From positions 1,364,001 to 1,428,000 of the forward strand of contig CAXUDB010000001.1 of assembly GCA_964249755.1 (NCBI GenBank): a stretch of DNA of 64,000 nucleotides, written 5' to 3'. The notes under the pieces are model-generated. The model was given only the letters and a program-made list of their open reading frames with translations, did not search any database and was not told the DNA's origin. A program made the position numbers and the translations under genes. Source of the stretch: Ilyomonas sp964249755 (lineage in GTDB: Bacteria > Bacteroidota > Bacteroidia > Chitinophagales > Chitinophagaceae). Each line of letters opens with the position of its first letter. Position 1 is the stretch's first letter. Below, in pieces: positions 44,405-54,094 of the stretch.

Positions 44405-45460
44405 ATGATCGTAAAAAAAAGATTCAGTTGGGAAATCCTGTCCTTAACCCGCTTTTTCCTGGCTTTTATAGTAATGTCGGGACATTCGGTTTCTTTGATT
44501 TCCAATCCTGGGCTCTTAAAGTGGATAAGCTTATTTGGCTCCTTTCAAGCTATTCTCGGATTCCTTCTTATCAGCGGTTTGTCAATAGGCAATTCTCTCT
44601 TAAAGAGTCCGGAACATTATTTTAAAAGAAGAGTTCAAAGAATTTATCCTGTTTATTTAGCGAGCATGGTTCTTGCGTTTATTGTATCACCATCAGCCAT
44701 CACGGGATCTTATGTTTTAGCTGTACTTATTAACATCTTGTTCTTAAACCAGATGATTACGAACACTTCACTTGTAGGCCCCGCATGGAGTTTATCACTA
44801 GAAGCCTGGCTTTATATTCTTGCCCCTTTTTTCATGCGCCTGCCTTACAAAATTTTGCTGATTATTATTTATATCTCTTTTGGCAGTTACTGTTTTTACA
44901 CGGCAGGAAGGTCTTTATATCATTGGCCTTATTATTCTGGAACCGCGTATGGTGTGAATTTATTGTTTTTGTCGTTTATATGGATAGCCGGCTTTCTTCT
45001 GGCAAAGGCGGAGGATAAAAAAGAAGATTTGCATAGGCACATTGCTTTTCTTTTTACGACTCATTTTTGTCTCACTACTTTAATACAGATTCTCTTCAGA
45101 ATTAAGAATCATGCTGTCGGTTTATTACTATCAACAGACCTGCCTGAACTCATTGGTCATGCTGCTTGCTTGTTTCTGGTTTATTACGTTATTATTTTTA
45201 ATGCCTCGATTCCCAAAACATCAACCAATATAAAAAAGCTATTTAATTTTTTGGGAAATATTTCTTACCCACTTTATCTCACTCATCTTACTTTGCTGAA
45301 GTTATGTGAACGGCTGCAAATTGGTAACTGGATACTCACAACGTTTATTTGCTTAACCGGAGCTTCATTAGTGTATTGGATATTTGATTTTTATAGTAAA
45401 AAGCGGGAAGCAAAAGAAGTAGTAACCGTTAATATTCAGGATAAGGCGTATCATCAGTAA
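44405..45460 (+). CDS. acyltransferase family 3 membrane protein
   Basis: 351 residues, about ten membrane helices. The catalytic-type His of the family is near the N-terminus (FLAFIVMSGHSVSLI), and RRVQRIYPVYLASM matches the RxxR motif between helices. GPAWSLSLEAWLYIL is the W-S-L-x-x-E motif. It O-acylates sugars during or after transport. First of three such genes. Confidence 0.88.
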   Translation: MIVKKRFSWEILSLTRFFLAFIVMSGHSVSLISNPGLLKWISLFGSFQAILGFLLISGLSIGNSLLKSPEHYFKRRVQRIYPVYLASMVLAFIVSPSAITGSYVLAVLINILFLNQMITNTSLVGPAWSLSLEAWLYILAPFFMRLPYKILLIIIYISFGSYCFYTAGRSLYHWPYYSGTAYGVNLLFLSFIWIAGFLLAKAEDKKEDLHRHIAFLFTTHFCLTTLIQILFRIKNHAVGLLLSTDLPELIGHAACLFLVYYVIIFNASIPKTSTNIKKLFNFLGNISYPLYLTHLTLLKLCERLQIGNWILTTFICLTGASLVYWIFDFYSKKREAKEVVTVNIQDKAYHQ

Positions 45461-45489
45461 CATCTAACCTTTAATTATTGTACTTCGTC

Positions 45490-46278
45490 ATGACTCTGTT
45501 AGATTCTAAGTGTATTACGGCTGTTATTTTAACTTATAATGAAGAGAACAATATCAGCCGTGTTCTGGACAAACTGCAATGGTTAGAGAGAATTTTAGTG
45601 ATTGACAGCTTTAGTACGGACGATACAAAACGGATATTAGAATGTTACTCAAATGTAACGATTCGGTACCGGACTTTTGATTCTTTTGCCGGACAATGTA
45701 ATTACGCTTTGTCGTTATTGAAAAGCGAGTGGGTGCTCAGCTTAGACGCTGATTATGTATTGCCGGAAGAATTCTCAAACGAGGTGAGAGCCTTTGTCAA
45801 TAAAACAGACTCTGATAAAGTTGCCTACTTTTCCCGGTTTTACTTTTTGGTTTTCGGCAAGCGCTTACGTAATGACAATACCACACCAAGAGCTGTACTG
45901 TTTCGCCCCACTTATTGCACTTATTATGATGATGGGCACGCCCACCGGCTGAAGATAAATGGGCCGACCGGGCACTTTATACACCGGATTTTGCATGATG
46001 ATCGAAAGCCTTTATCACGCTGGTTTAACAGCCAGTCGAAGTATTCCATACAGGAAACAGACAAACTGATCGAAACACCAGACGCGGACTTGAATTTTAT
46101 CTCAAAAATCCGCAAGACGAAAGTGCTGGCTCCATTTTTCGTTTTCTTTTATTGCCTGTTTGTGCAGGGACTTGTCTTTAACGGGTGGCGCGGATGGCAT
46201 TATACTTTGCAAAGGACCCTAGTGGAAATATTGTTTGCGCTGCGGCTGATAGAGAAGACTCTTGAAAAAGAGATTTAA
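45490..46278 (+). CDS. family 2 glycosyltransferase, WaaE-like
   Basis: 262 residues. ITAVILTYNEENNISRVLDKL, VIDSFSTDDT and LSLDADYVLPEEF are the WaaE/KdtX-type order, with a DAD metal site. A C-terminal hydrophobic region around VFNGWRGWHYTLQRTL is typical of that group. The ATG at 45490 is used; TTG at 45478 would add four residues. Confidence 0.88.
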   Translation: MTLLDSKCITAVILTYNEENNISRVLDKLQWLERILVIDSFSTDDTKRILECYSNVTIRYRTFDSFAGQCNYALSLLKSEWVLSLDADYVLPEEFSNEVRAFVNKTDSDKVAYFSRFYFLVFGKRLRNDNTTPRAVLFRPTYCTYYDDGHAHRLKINGPTGHFIHRILHDDRKPLSRWFNSQSKYSIQETDKLIETPDADLNFISKIRKTKVLAPFFVFFYCLFVQGLVFNGWRGWHYTLQRTLVEILFALRLIEKTLEKEI

Positions 46279-46379
46279 GAAAGAGAAGGAAAATGTATTC
46301 GTGCACCGGTACTTTCTCGCATAGATAACCAAAAAAAATCCGGTTGTCATGTTTTAATAACAAACCAAATTGACAGATT

Positions 46380-47549
46380 ATGGCAGCCAAATTAAATCAC
46401 ATAAAAGAACTGGATGGGGCTAGAGGAATTGCCGTTATTGTTGTTATGCTTTTTCATTTTGTGCATATTCCTTTTGTATCAGAAAACAGGTTTGATCTTT
46501 TTGTTATCAACTTTCTTCATTTAGGCTGGATTGGTGTTGACTTGTTCTTTGTATTGTCCGGGTTTCTTATTACCCGCATACTCATTCATGAAAAACGAGA
46601 GCAAAAATTTTCTAAATATCTAAGTAGATTTTATGCAAAAAGATCATTAAGAATTTTTCCACTTTATTATGCTTATCTGATTTTTATATTTTTAATATTT
46701 CTACCCCTATTTCTCCAAAAATTAGATCACAATGAGCAACTAAAATTAGTAGAAGCTAAAAATGCGCAACTCTGGTTTTGGCTGTACGTTTCCAACATTA
46801 AACAAGTAGTAAACGGAAAATTTTTTGGAGCCGGTGTAAGCCATTTATGGTCGCTTTCCATAGAAGAACAGTTTTATTTATTTTGGCCATTAATTGTCTA
46901 TTATTTTAAACTTGCAAACATTAAAAGAATAACGATTGGCATAATAATACTTAGCCCACTCTTAAGAATAATCTGCTTGCAACTGGGAATGCCGTTGTTG
47001 TCTATTTATTTTTTTACGTTCACAAGGTTGGATGCTCTTTCTATGGGAGCATTGGTAGCAATCTTATCAATTCAAAATGTAAAAATTGATTTTCTAAAGC
47101 TTATAAGATTTATAGTATTTCTATCAATAGTTTCAATAGTAATTATTTATTATTTTGGAATTATACCTGAGTCAAGCCCTGTTATATGTTCTATTGGATA
47201 TTCTCTTTTAGCATTAACTTTTGGCTGCCTTATTTTGCTATTACAATCTACGTACGATTTTAAGTTCCGGTCATTTTTTAATACAAAGTATCTCACTTTT
47301 ATGGGTAAGTACAGTTACGGGCTTTATTTATTTCATCCATTGGTACGTAATGTAGTGCTACGTATATTAGGTAATCCGTTTGTAATTCTGGGAAGCCAAA
47401 TATTATGGACCATTTTTTTTATTATTTTGAGCACAGGTTTGTCAATTATTCTTGCTTTGCTAAGCTGGAATTTGTTTGAAAAATGGTTTTTAAAATTAAA
47501 AGATGGTATAAAATCTGGAAAGGCTGACAACCTCGCAATTAGTCAATAA
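46380..47549 (+). CDS. acyltransferase family 3 membrane protein
   Basis: 389 residues, ten or so membrane helices. IKELDGARGIAVIVVMLFHF is the standard opening with the catalytic His. DLFFVLSGFLITRIL, YAKRSLRIFPLYYAYL and VSHLWSLSIEEQFYLFWPL follow in order, and the C-terminal ESGLP-like region is GLYLFHPLV. It O-acylates an exported glycan. It stands alone with a 101-bp upstream gap. Confidence 0.92.
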   Translation: MAAKLNHIKELDGARGIAVIVVMLFHFVHIPFVSENRFDLFVINFLHLGWIGVDLFFVLSGFLITRILIHEKREQKFSKYLSRFYAKRSLRIFPLYYAYLIFIFLIFLPLFLQKLDHNEQLKLVEAKNAQLWFWLYVSNIKQVVNGKFFGAGVSHLWSLSIEEQFYLFWPLIVYYFKLANIKRITIGIIILSPLLRIICLQLGMPLLSIYFFTFTRLDALSMGALVAILSIQNVKIDFLKLIRFIVFLSIVSIVIIYYFGIIPESSPVICSIGYSLLALTFGCLILLLQSTYDFKFRSFFNTKYLTFMGKYSYGLYLFHPLVRNVVLRILGNPFVILGSQILWTIFFIILSTGLSIILALLSWNLFEKWFLKLKDGIKSGKADNLAISQ

Positions 47550-47712
47550 TCCATATTTTCTGTTTAGTTGGTTTTGTGAAGTTATTCTCTGTATTCAGAG
47601 GTTGCTTGTATTTAAAAATGCGATTACAGAAATTTGTTTTAAAAGATTATCCATATAACGCTTTTTGAAATACTATTTGCATTGTCATTGATAAAAGCTC
47701 AACTTAACGCAA

Positions 47713-48780
47713 ATGAAATTTCAAAAGCTAGAGGCTATCAGGGGTTTTGCCGCTTTCTATGTGGTAGTTTACCATCTTCTGATAAAAGTTAAATTAGCGG
47801 CTTATGGTATAGACTTATTATTTCCTTTTCGTTTTGGGCAAGAAGCTGTTATCTTGTTTTTTCTACTTTCTGGTTTTGTGATTCAATACTCTTTTGAGGC
47901 AACAAAAGACAAATCATTTAAAAGTTATTTTTTTAAAAGATTTACTCGTATCTATATTCCTTTATTATTTGTTTTTCTTTTAAGTTATATACTTAAATGT
48001 ATAGCAACAAGGGATGTAATAAGTGCTGATTTACGTACTCTGTTCGGAAATATATTTATGTTACAGGACGTAAATATTAAACCTAATGTTTTAGTTGGCA
48101 CTTATATGGGAAACACTCCACTGTGGTCTCTTGCCTATGAATGGTGGTTCTACATGTTGTTCTTTTTTATATACAAAACAGTAAACGAAAGGTATCATCA
48201 TTTGGTAGTATCATTGCTTGTTTTACTTAGTGGACTTTCTTATATCTTTTATCCTTTTTTTCTTAATCGTGTATTATTTTATTTTGGTATTTGGTGGATA
48301 GGTGTTGAACTGGCTAAGTTGTATATTTTTAATAGAGAAATTACGTTTAGGAATTTAGTGTATTCCTTTTTTTTACTGAGTGGGTGTATAGTTCTTTGTA
48401 CATTAAATTGTGTTTTAAACTTAAAAGGACATCATTTATCATTTGGAATAAGCCCGGTGTTAGAGTTACGACATTTCAGCTTTTCTTTAATTGTTCTTTT
48501 TTTTGCAGTGTTGTGGTGCCAATTTAAATGGGTTGGATTCGATGCTATTTTTGGATCCTTTATTAAAATAACTCCTATTAGCTATACACTCTATATATCA
48601 CATTGGCCCTTGTTAATTGACAGAAGTTATTTATCTTTTTTGCCTAATACGTTTAGTGAAATTTTAGTAGCTATTTTTCTAACTATAGGGTTTTCTTATT
48701 TTATAGAAACGTTTTTATATCTTAGAATAAGAAACTTCATCTATAGTAAGCTTTATTCTTCTCGTGCATTAAAAATTTAG
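47713..48780 (+). CDS. acyltransferase family 3 membrane protein
   Basis: 355 residues. FQKLEAIRGFAAFYVVVYHLLIKV carries the His motif; FFLLSGFVIQYSF, FFKRFTRIYIPLL and TPLWSLAYEWWFYML follow, where a Tyr-Glu pair replaces the more usual Ile-Glu-Glu. AT-rich. A third acyltransferase in 4.4 kb suggests several positions or acyl groups are modified. Confidence 0.9.
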   Translation: MKFQKLEAIRGFAAFYVVVYHLLIKVKLAAYGIDLLFPFRFGQEAVILFFLLSGFVIQYSFEATKDKSFKSYFFKRFTRIYIPLLFVFLLSYILKCIATRDVISADLRTLFGNIFMLQDVNIKPNVLVGTYMGNTPLWSLAYEWWFYMLFFFIYKTVNERYHHLVVSLLVLLSGLSYIFYPFFLNRVLFYFGIWWIGVELAKLYIFNREITFRNLVYSFFLLSGCIVLCTLNCVLNLKGHHLSFGISPVLELRHFSFSLIVLFFAVLWCQFKWVGFDAIFGSFIKITPISYTLYISHWPLLIDRSYLSFLPNTFSEILVAIFLTIGFSYFIETFLYLRIRNFIYSKLYSSRALKI

Positions 48781-48790
48781 CTTCTATCTG

Positions 48791-49924
48791 ATGAAAATCC
48801 TGCAAATTGTTCCTTCTTATAAACCTGCCTATGTTTATGGTGGACCGATAGAATCGGTAGCGAAACTTTGCGAGGGACTTATGGCTGCAGGTCACCAGGT
48901 GGATGTGTACACTACGACTGCTAACGGCACTACGGAACTGGAGGTAGCACCGGGCAAGCCAGTACTGGTGGATGGTGTACCCATTACCTACTTTACCCGC
49001 ATTACCAAAGATCATACGCACCTATCGCCGGCGCTTTGGAGGCAGTTGTACCGGAATTGCCGCCACTATGATATTGTGCACATACAATCGTGGTGGAGCC
49101 CGCTGGTGATTGTAGCTGCTTTTATCTGCCAAGCGCGGCATGTAAAAGTAATGGTATCGCCAAGGGGGATGCTAAGCGATTATATATTTACCGCTACCAA
49201 CAAAAAGGCGAAGCAACTGATTCACTGGTTTGGCGGGAAAAAAGCGCTCCGCGACTCTTCTTTTCATGCCACCTCGCAAGCCGAGTTTGATGAGTGTAAA
49301 ACGCTGCTTCCCTTGTGGCGTGGTTTTATGATACCAAATATTTTATCGTTGCCAGACCTGCCGCTTATTAAAACACCGAATGACAGGTTTACGCTGCTTT
49401 TTCTTTCCCGTATTCATCCCAAAAAAGGGCTTGAGTTTTTGCTGGAAGCCGTTGCAAAAGCTTCCCAGAACCTAGTGTTGAAAATAGCCGGGGATGGCGA
49501 AGCGATGTACATAGACGAACTAAAGCAAAAGGTAAAGGATTTGGACATTGCAGATAAAATTGAATGGATTGGCTGGAAGGATAAAGCGGAAAAATTTACA
49601 GAACTGATGCGGGCAGATCTATTTGTCCTAACCTCACGCAACGAAAATTTTGCTAACGTGGTTATTGAATCGCTGCATGCAGGCACACCTGTTTTGGTAT
49701 CGCAGCAGGTGGGGCTTGCAACTTTTGTGGAGAGAGAAAAACTGGGATGGGTTACTTCTCTGCAGCCGGATGACATTGCCGCCAAACTTGATGCAATTGT
49801 GGATGAACAAGAACAACTGCAATGGATACGGCAACATAGCCGCAGGGTGATACAAGAACAATTTTCTGAAGCCGAACTGATTCGCCAATATACAGATGCT
49901 TATGATAAAGTAGCCGGTATTTAG
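48791..49924 (+). CDS. family 4 glycosyltransferase (XrtY-associated XYAG1-like)
   Basis: 377 residues. ILQIVPSYKPAYVYGGPIESVAKLCEGL is the first half, with the YGGP acceptor loop. FLSRIHPKKGLEFLLEAVAKA opens the second, and LTSRNENFANVVIESLHAGTPVLVSQQVG is the donor site. From memory this resembles the GT4 group that NCBI names after its association with exosortase Y; the exosortase-like gene at 54095 fits. GC content rises compared with the acyltransferase before it. Confidence 0.82.
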   Translation: MKILQIVPSYKPAYVYGGPIESVAKLCEGLMAAGHQVDVYTTTANGTTELEVAPGKPVLVDGVPITYFTRITKDHTHLSPALWRQLYRNCRHYDIVHIQSWWSPLVIVAAFICQARHVKVMVSPRGMLSDYIFTATNKKAKQLIHWFGGKKALRDSSFHATSQAEFDECKTLLPLWRGFMIPNILSLPDLPLIKTPNDRFTLLFLSRIHPKKGLEFLLEAVAKASQNLVLKIAGDGEAMYIDELKQKVKDLDIADKIEWIGWKDKAEKFTELMRADLFVLTSRNENFANVVIESLHAGTPVLVSQQVGLATFVEREKLGWVTSLQPDDIAAKLDAIVDEQEQLQWIRQHSRRVIQEQFSEAELIRQYTDAYDKVAGI

Positions 49925-49925
49925 T

Positions 49926-50384
49926 GTGAAAAAGCTATTCTCTTCCGTTGCTATGAGAATTAATAAAAAAATTGCCCTACAGCTTTTTGTATCATACTGT
50001 TGTACTTTATTTTACATTGTTTTTTTTACTCCCAACCGCTACAGGAATTATGCTTATGATGCTAATGTAATTCCGTTTGTTTATACGGTTCGCCGGTTTT
50101 ATGAACAAGGCAACCAGCATTTCTGGGCTTACTATATTGGGTACTGGGGTAATATTTTTGGCAACGTTATTTTGTTTCTTCCCTTTGGATTTCTAATAAA
50201 GACTCGGAACCCGCAAAAGCGTTCGCTAACACTTGTACTGTATGGTTTCCTGGTAAGTACGGGTATTGAAGTGCTGCAACTTCTGCTACAGATTGGTGTG
50301 TGCGATATAGACGATGTGATATTGAATGTAGCCGGAGCCGGAGCCGGAATCTTTATTTACAACAAAATGAATGTTGTTAACTGA
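49926..50384 (+). CDS. VanZ-family membrane protein
   Basis: 152 residues, four membrane helices. The VanZ landmarks are NIFGNVILFLPFGFLI in the middle and STGIEVLQLL followed by CDIDDVILNVAGAGAGI near the end. VanZ gives low-level teicoplanin resistance in enterococci, but most relatives in polysaccharide loci have no known role. The start is GTG at 49926, 1 bp after the previous stop, or ATG at 49953. Its stop overlaps the ATG of the next small gene (TGATG). Confidence 0.85.
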   Translation: MKKLFSSVAMRINKKIALQLFVSYCCTLFYIVFFTPNRYRNYAYDANVIPFVYTVRRFYEQGNQHFWAYYIGYWGNIFGNVILFLPFGFLIKTRNPQKRSLTLVLYGFLVSTGIEVLQLLLQIGVCDIDDVILNVAGAGAGIFIYNKMNVVN

Positions 50385-50548
50385 TGAAACTAAAACCCAG
50401 ACTGCGGTTGTGTGCATTTGCTTTTTGTTTTGTATTGAATGGTTCTGTTTCCGGCAATGACTGTATTTTACCATGCAGGAAGAAGTGTAAGAAAAGGTGT
50501 CTATCAATTATTGAAATGGATACTTTTTTAAGAGCTTTAGCAACATAA
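50384..50548 (+). CDS. small secreted cationic peptide with a CxxxC repeat
   Basis: A 54-residue frame, unlisted by size cut-offs. Its ATG overlaps the VanZ stop as TGATG, a classic coupling arrangement. Residues 1-24 look like a signal peptide: basic start MKLKPRLR, hydrophobic core LCAFAFCFVL, and end NGSVSG. The mature part begins NDCILPCRKKCKKRCL, with four Cys at an exact spacing of four (C-x3-C-x3-C-x3-C) and seven Lys/Arg. It ends IIEMDTFLRALAT. The regular Cys spacing puts all four on one face of a helix, suggesting metal binding or disulfides. I recognise no family; it could be a chance frame, though signal peptide, coupling and regular Cys together argue otherwise. Confidence 0.5.
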   Translation: MKLKPRLRLCAFAFCFVLNGSVSGNDCILPCRKKCKKRCLSIIEMDTFLRALAT

Positions 50549-51007
50549 GCCTGCACTTGTTTTGATTTTTTAATAATCCTATAATAAGAGATCGTTTTGG
50601 TTTGCTTATTTTTTTAAGCGCTTGGGCAATCCCGGAATGGGTTACCTATACTTCTTCTTGTCGCAACCTGCAAGTCACATACTACAAGTGTACGAAATAC
50701 GTTTTGAGCTAACGTTTCAATATTTAATCTACTTCTTCTTTTTTCCCTTGATGGAAAAAAGAAGCAAAAAAGATCAAGGACGGCATGATCGCTCCGCGCA
50801 TCCGTCCGGGCCAGCGCACCGTCTGTGTAGCCTTTCCATGCTTTTTGCTATACTTACCCTATGTAAAATACTGTTTTGTACACTTTTAATTGTTTTGTAC
50901 ACTTATAGTCACATACTACCGCAGTCTTTTGTTTTCATGCCCATGAACCGGCAAATGAAATAAACAAGGGTTGTTACTTACGAGAAGCGCAGCAAGCTGC
51001 ACACCCA
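50549..51007. other. intergenic region between the peptide gene and a minus-strand gene
   Basis: About 460 bp with no gene seen. It contains copy C of the two-hairpin element (50735-50900). The frame 50622-50963 runs through this repeat and is not protein-like. Confidence 0.6.
50735..50900 (+). repeat. two-hairpin dispersed element, copy C
   Basis: Stem 1 is a perfect 12-bp pairing of CTTCTTTTTTCC (50735-50746) with GGAAAAAAGAAG (50753-50764). After CAAAAAAGATCAA, stem 2 pairs GGACGG (50778-50783) with CCGTCC (50802-50807), then GGGCCAGCGCAC. The part from CAAGGACGGCA to GCGCAT and the GTCCGGGCC segment are shared nearly base for base with copy D at 59169. Confidence 0.8.
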
Positions 51008-54004
51008 TTATTGTGCTGTAAAACGTAAGTCTCGTATGGTTCTGGTCATCCCAACCCGTGCAGCCGGATTGTTGCAGAAGAATTTAAACCTGAGTGTCGC
51101 CGGGTTGTTCATCATTGCTCCCACCTCGCGTGTTACGGTTGCTTTTGCGGTATTATCAGCATACCTGAAGGTTAGCACACCGCCTGCATAGCTGATCTCG
51201 AAAGGCTGAAAGTAATTGCCTGTGGGAAAGCCTGCATTGCTAGCCAGGTTGGGTACGATAACAGCATTATTGCCCATCAAATTTTGTTGCGGCACCTGTG
51301 TAATGTATACATCAGCGATAACTTTACCAGTATTGTCGAGAACCTGTATGTTTTGCCCTTCATAACCATGTCCTTCGTTGTAGTTATAGGGGTTCAGCAG
51401 TAAGTCTCCCCCTATCTTCCATTTCGTTGTGTTCCTGTTGTTGCCGAGGTCCCGGGTTACATAATCAGTACGTGAACTGCTATTAAACCTGATTGTTAAA
51501 TCCGGCTTCTTAAACTGGTCGTAACTACGATTACCTGTAGCCGCCTGAAAATAATTAAGCTTATCGGTAAAGTAGTTGGCACTCATGTGCCAGACACCAT
51601 CTGTACCATCGGTTAGGTTGCTGTATCTCCTGGTCGATGGCATCAGGTCAATGCCTTCCTCTGCAGGGAGTTTGCTGAAAGAAGGATACAAAGCTGTTTG
51701 TACCGTTACACTATTGGGGTTGTTCATCTTCCACCTATGAATGCCAAACGATTCTCCGTTCGTGTATAGATACAATGTACCATTGTTGTATGCTAAGTCT
51801 CCCGATATAACATTTCCTTCCACACCGGCAGGAGCAGCCTGACCGCGATAATCTGCCCCAACCGTACCGAACTGGTATATCTCTAAGCCTGTATTGTTGT
51901 CATACACAAAAAATTTGTTGGTTTGCCCTTGTTTGTAAAATTCTCCGTGGTAATTGGCTACGGTGATATTGTTATAGGAAGAGACAAAGCCGCCTGCCCC
52001 ATTTGAACCTATATTTACCGTGTTTCCATTATCGAAATAACCCCCATCGGGGAATGGCCCGCTGTAAGCTCTCACTGTACCCCTTAATCCTTTTGCTTTA
52101 AGCGTGTTGGTTGTGTTGTCTATAAACTCCAAGTGATAATCTTTGTTGTCCTTATAATTCCCGGCTGATATATCGTAGCCTATGGTAGTATTAGCGGAGA
52201 TATTTGTTTTAAAAGCTGCTATACTTGTATCAGATACAGAACAGAGTGTTACAGCCGTTCCCCATATAGGGTTATTGTTACCATCGAATCCGGTAAGCGT
52301 TCTTCTTTGCACTACATAAGGAGAGGAAGAACCGGCCTGTATATACGTGGGGCTAACCAAAGAGCCATCTTTGTCAATATAAGCAGATACACTTACATGG
52401 ATACCTGTGTTACGCATGGTTGCACCCATCACAAGCTCAACTACATAATTATAAAATGGATTGGTGGAACCTGATTGTAATAAGCCGTATGTTCTACCAT
52501 TACTTAAACTAACTGCATTCATATTCAGGCTCGCTCCGCTGTGCCCACCATAGACAGTAGTGCTTGGGTCATAACCCCAGTTCTTAATCAAAGTCCATGA
52601 ACCATTATTGGCAGCTAATGGCTTCGTATAGTCTATTGAGAACTCTTTATAGCCATCCCATATTCTTGCCGGATTGTTGGGGTCAACACTTACAGAATAA
52701 GTTGCTTGAAAGAGAAATATCTGGCTTATAAAATTGCCTGCTGAGTCCAGCCGAAGCGTTCTCCGGTTCTCGCCATCTTCGAGGTAGAAGGAGTTGTCAG
52801 GCAAATAAGTAATAAACGTGCTTTTTGCTCCGGCACTATCGTGCCAATACCATTTATTATAAGTTACCGTAGCATCCGTTTTATAGCCATCCTGTGTTCC
52901 CAACGTTGCGAGTAAAGAACCCGTGGTATTAGAGTATTGTTTCAGCAGACAGTTGTCCATGTCTGCCACAGAAAGCGTTGTATTGGACGTGGAGACCGCT
53001 ATTGCTCCAATGTTATAAGTGGGTACAATGGTTAGCCCTGTTGACGTGAGTGTACCATCTGCGTTGACAGTATATTTTTCGAGTGTTCTGCCATCGTGCT
53101 GCACCCATAGCCTATCATCAGCCGTTATTGTTACTTTAGAAGGTGTGGTTATAGTTATGCTCTGCACCAAGGCACCCGTGGTCTTGTTCAGCACATGAAG
53201 CCTATTTATTCCATGCCTGCTTACAAAAAGGTAGTTACCCCTTTTCTGTACTGCGATACCTGAAATAGCATTCACCTGACTCACAGACGTATCTATTACA
53301 CCCACCCAATTACCAGAAAAACTAGCTGCTACTGTTCTACCCGAAGAAAAAGAATGCCGGGTATGTGTAGCAACATCAATAGCCCAAACAAAACATTTCT
53401 GGTTGTTATCGGTATTGATACAGTTATAAACCGTATTGCCATCTGTGCAATTGTAGTTGTTTACATAAGTACCTCCGCCAAAACCGTAAAAGTTTACCTC
53501 GCTTTGCGGGTTGGCTATACTCCGGTAAAACTGAGGTGCAAACGCTTCTCCATACAGTAAGCTCCAGTAAGAAGTATCTCCCACCACACAAACGGAGGTA
53601 GGGCTATTATAAGCCCGGGCATGGTGAGTGCCTGTTGCAGAATCGCAGGTGTTTTCAATGTACGTACCCTCCCAGGATGCACTTACCTGAGAGGTAAGAA
53701 CTTTAATGGTGTAGCGGGCTACCGGTGCCGGGGTGCTGTCATCCAGCATTCCATCCCAACTCTGTGTGTGTTGTCCGGATGAATACCATACATTGCTGAA
53801 TAGTGTTCTTACAAGCTGATTTGAAGTGTTATATACACCTGCGCTGGCAGCTCCGTTTCTTGCCTGATTCCAGGAATAATTACCCCCTGCCGAAACAGGG
53901 CTTTTCCCTAAGTTGCCTTTGTTTATCCCCGTGTTCACCTTTACTCCCTGAGAGAAAACATTTAAAGGGAAAAGCAGGATTAAAAAGTATAACAGGTTTC
54001 TCAT
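51008..54004 (-). CDS. large secreted beta-propeller-like protein with FlgD-like Ig domain
   Basis: 998 residues from the ATG at 54004, placed at a signal peptide (RNLLYFLILLFPLNVFSQG); an in-frame upstream start would add 25 residues without signal character. An N-terminal Ig-like segment (about 40-110, AGVYNTSNQLVRTLFSNVWYSSGQHTQSWDG) matches the FlgD-type fold. The body has repeated blades with a Trp/Asp-rich rhythm and NHL-like strands (GNYLFVSRHGINRLHVL, LSVADMDNCLLKQYS). The C-terminus (RTIRDLRFTAQ) has neither a T9SS sorting domain nor an exosortase sorting tail. It lies 90 bp downstream of the exosortase on the same strand, so a joint role at the surface is likely. Function unknown. 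Confidence 0.7.
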   Translation of the reverse strand: MRNLLYFLILLFPLNVFSQGVKVNTGINKGNLGKSPVSAGGNYSWNQARNGAASAGVYNTSNQLVRTLFSNVWYSSGQHTQSWDGMLDDSTPAPVARYTIKVLTSQVSASWEGTYIENTCDSATGTHHARAYNSPTSVCVVGDTSYWSLLYGEAFAPQFYRSIANPQSEVNFYGFGGGTYVNNYNCTDGNTVYNCINTDNNQKCFVWAIDVATHTRHSFSSGRTVAASFSGNWVGVIDTSVSQVNAISGIAVQKRGNYLFVSRHGINRLHVLNKTTGALVQSITITTPSKVTITADDRLWVQHDGRTLEKYTVNADGTLTSTGLTIVPTYNIGAIAVSTSNTTLSVADMDNCLLKQYSNTTGSLLATLGTQDGYKTDATVTYNKWYWHDSAGAKSTFITYLPDNSFYLEDGENRRTLRLDSAGNFISQIFLFQATYSVSVDPNNPARIWDGYKEFSIDYTKPLAANNGSWTLIKNWGYDPSTTVYGGHSGASLNMNAVSLSNGRTYGLLQSGSTNPFYNYVVELVMGATMRNTGIHVSVSAYIDKDGSLVSPTYIQAGSSSPYVVQRRTLTGFDGNNNPIWGTAVTLCSVSDTSIAAFKTNISANTTIGYDISAGNYKDNKDYHLEFIDNTTNTLKAKGLRGTVRAYSGPFPDGGYFDNGNTVNIGSNGAGGFVSSYNNITVANYHGEFYKQGQTNKFFVYDNNTGLEIYQFGTVGADYRGQAAPAGVEGNVISGDLAYNNGTLYLYTNGESFGIHRWKMNNPNSVTVQTALYPSFSKLPAEEGIDLMPSTRRYSNLTDGTDGVWHMSANYFTDKLNYFQAATGNRSYDQFKKPDLTIRFNSSSRTDYVTRDLGNNRNTTKWKIGGDLLLNPYNYNEGHGYEGQNIQVLDNTGKVIADVYITQVPQQNLMGNNAVIVPNLASNAGFPTGNYFQPFEISYAGGVLTFRYADNTAKATVTREVGAMMNNPATLRFKFFCNNPAARVGMTRTIRDLRFTAQ

Positions 54005-54094
54005 TGTAAGATTATCATTACTGACTATCCGAAAATAGTAACCGTTGATTGTAAGTAAACGCACATCATTACAATCCAAGTCTATTTCAGATAC

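Noticed and set aside
50622..50963. 113-residue plus-strand frame after the peptide gene
   Set aside because: It runs through the two-hairpin element and has no protein features.
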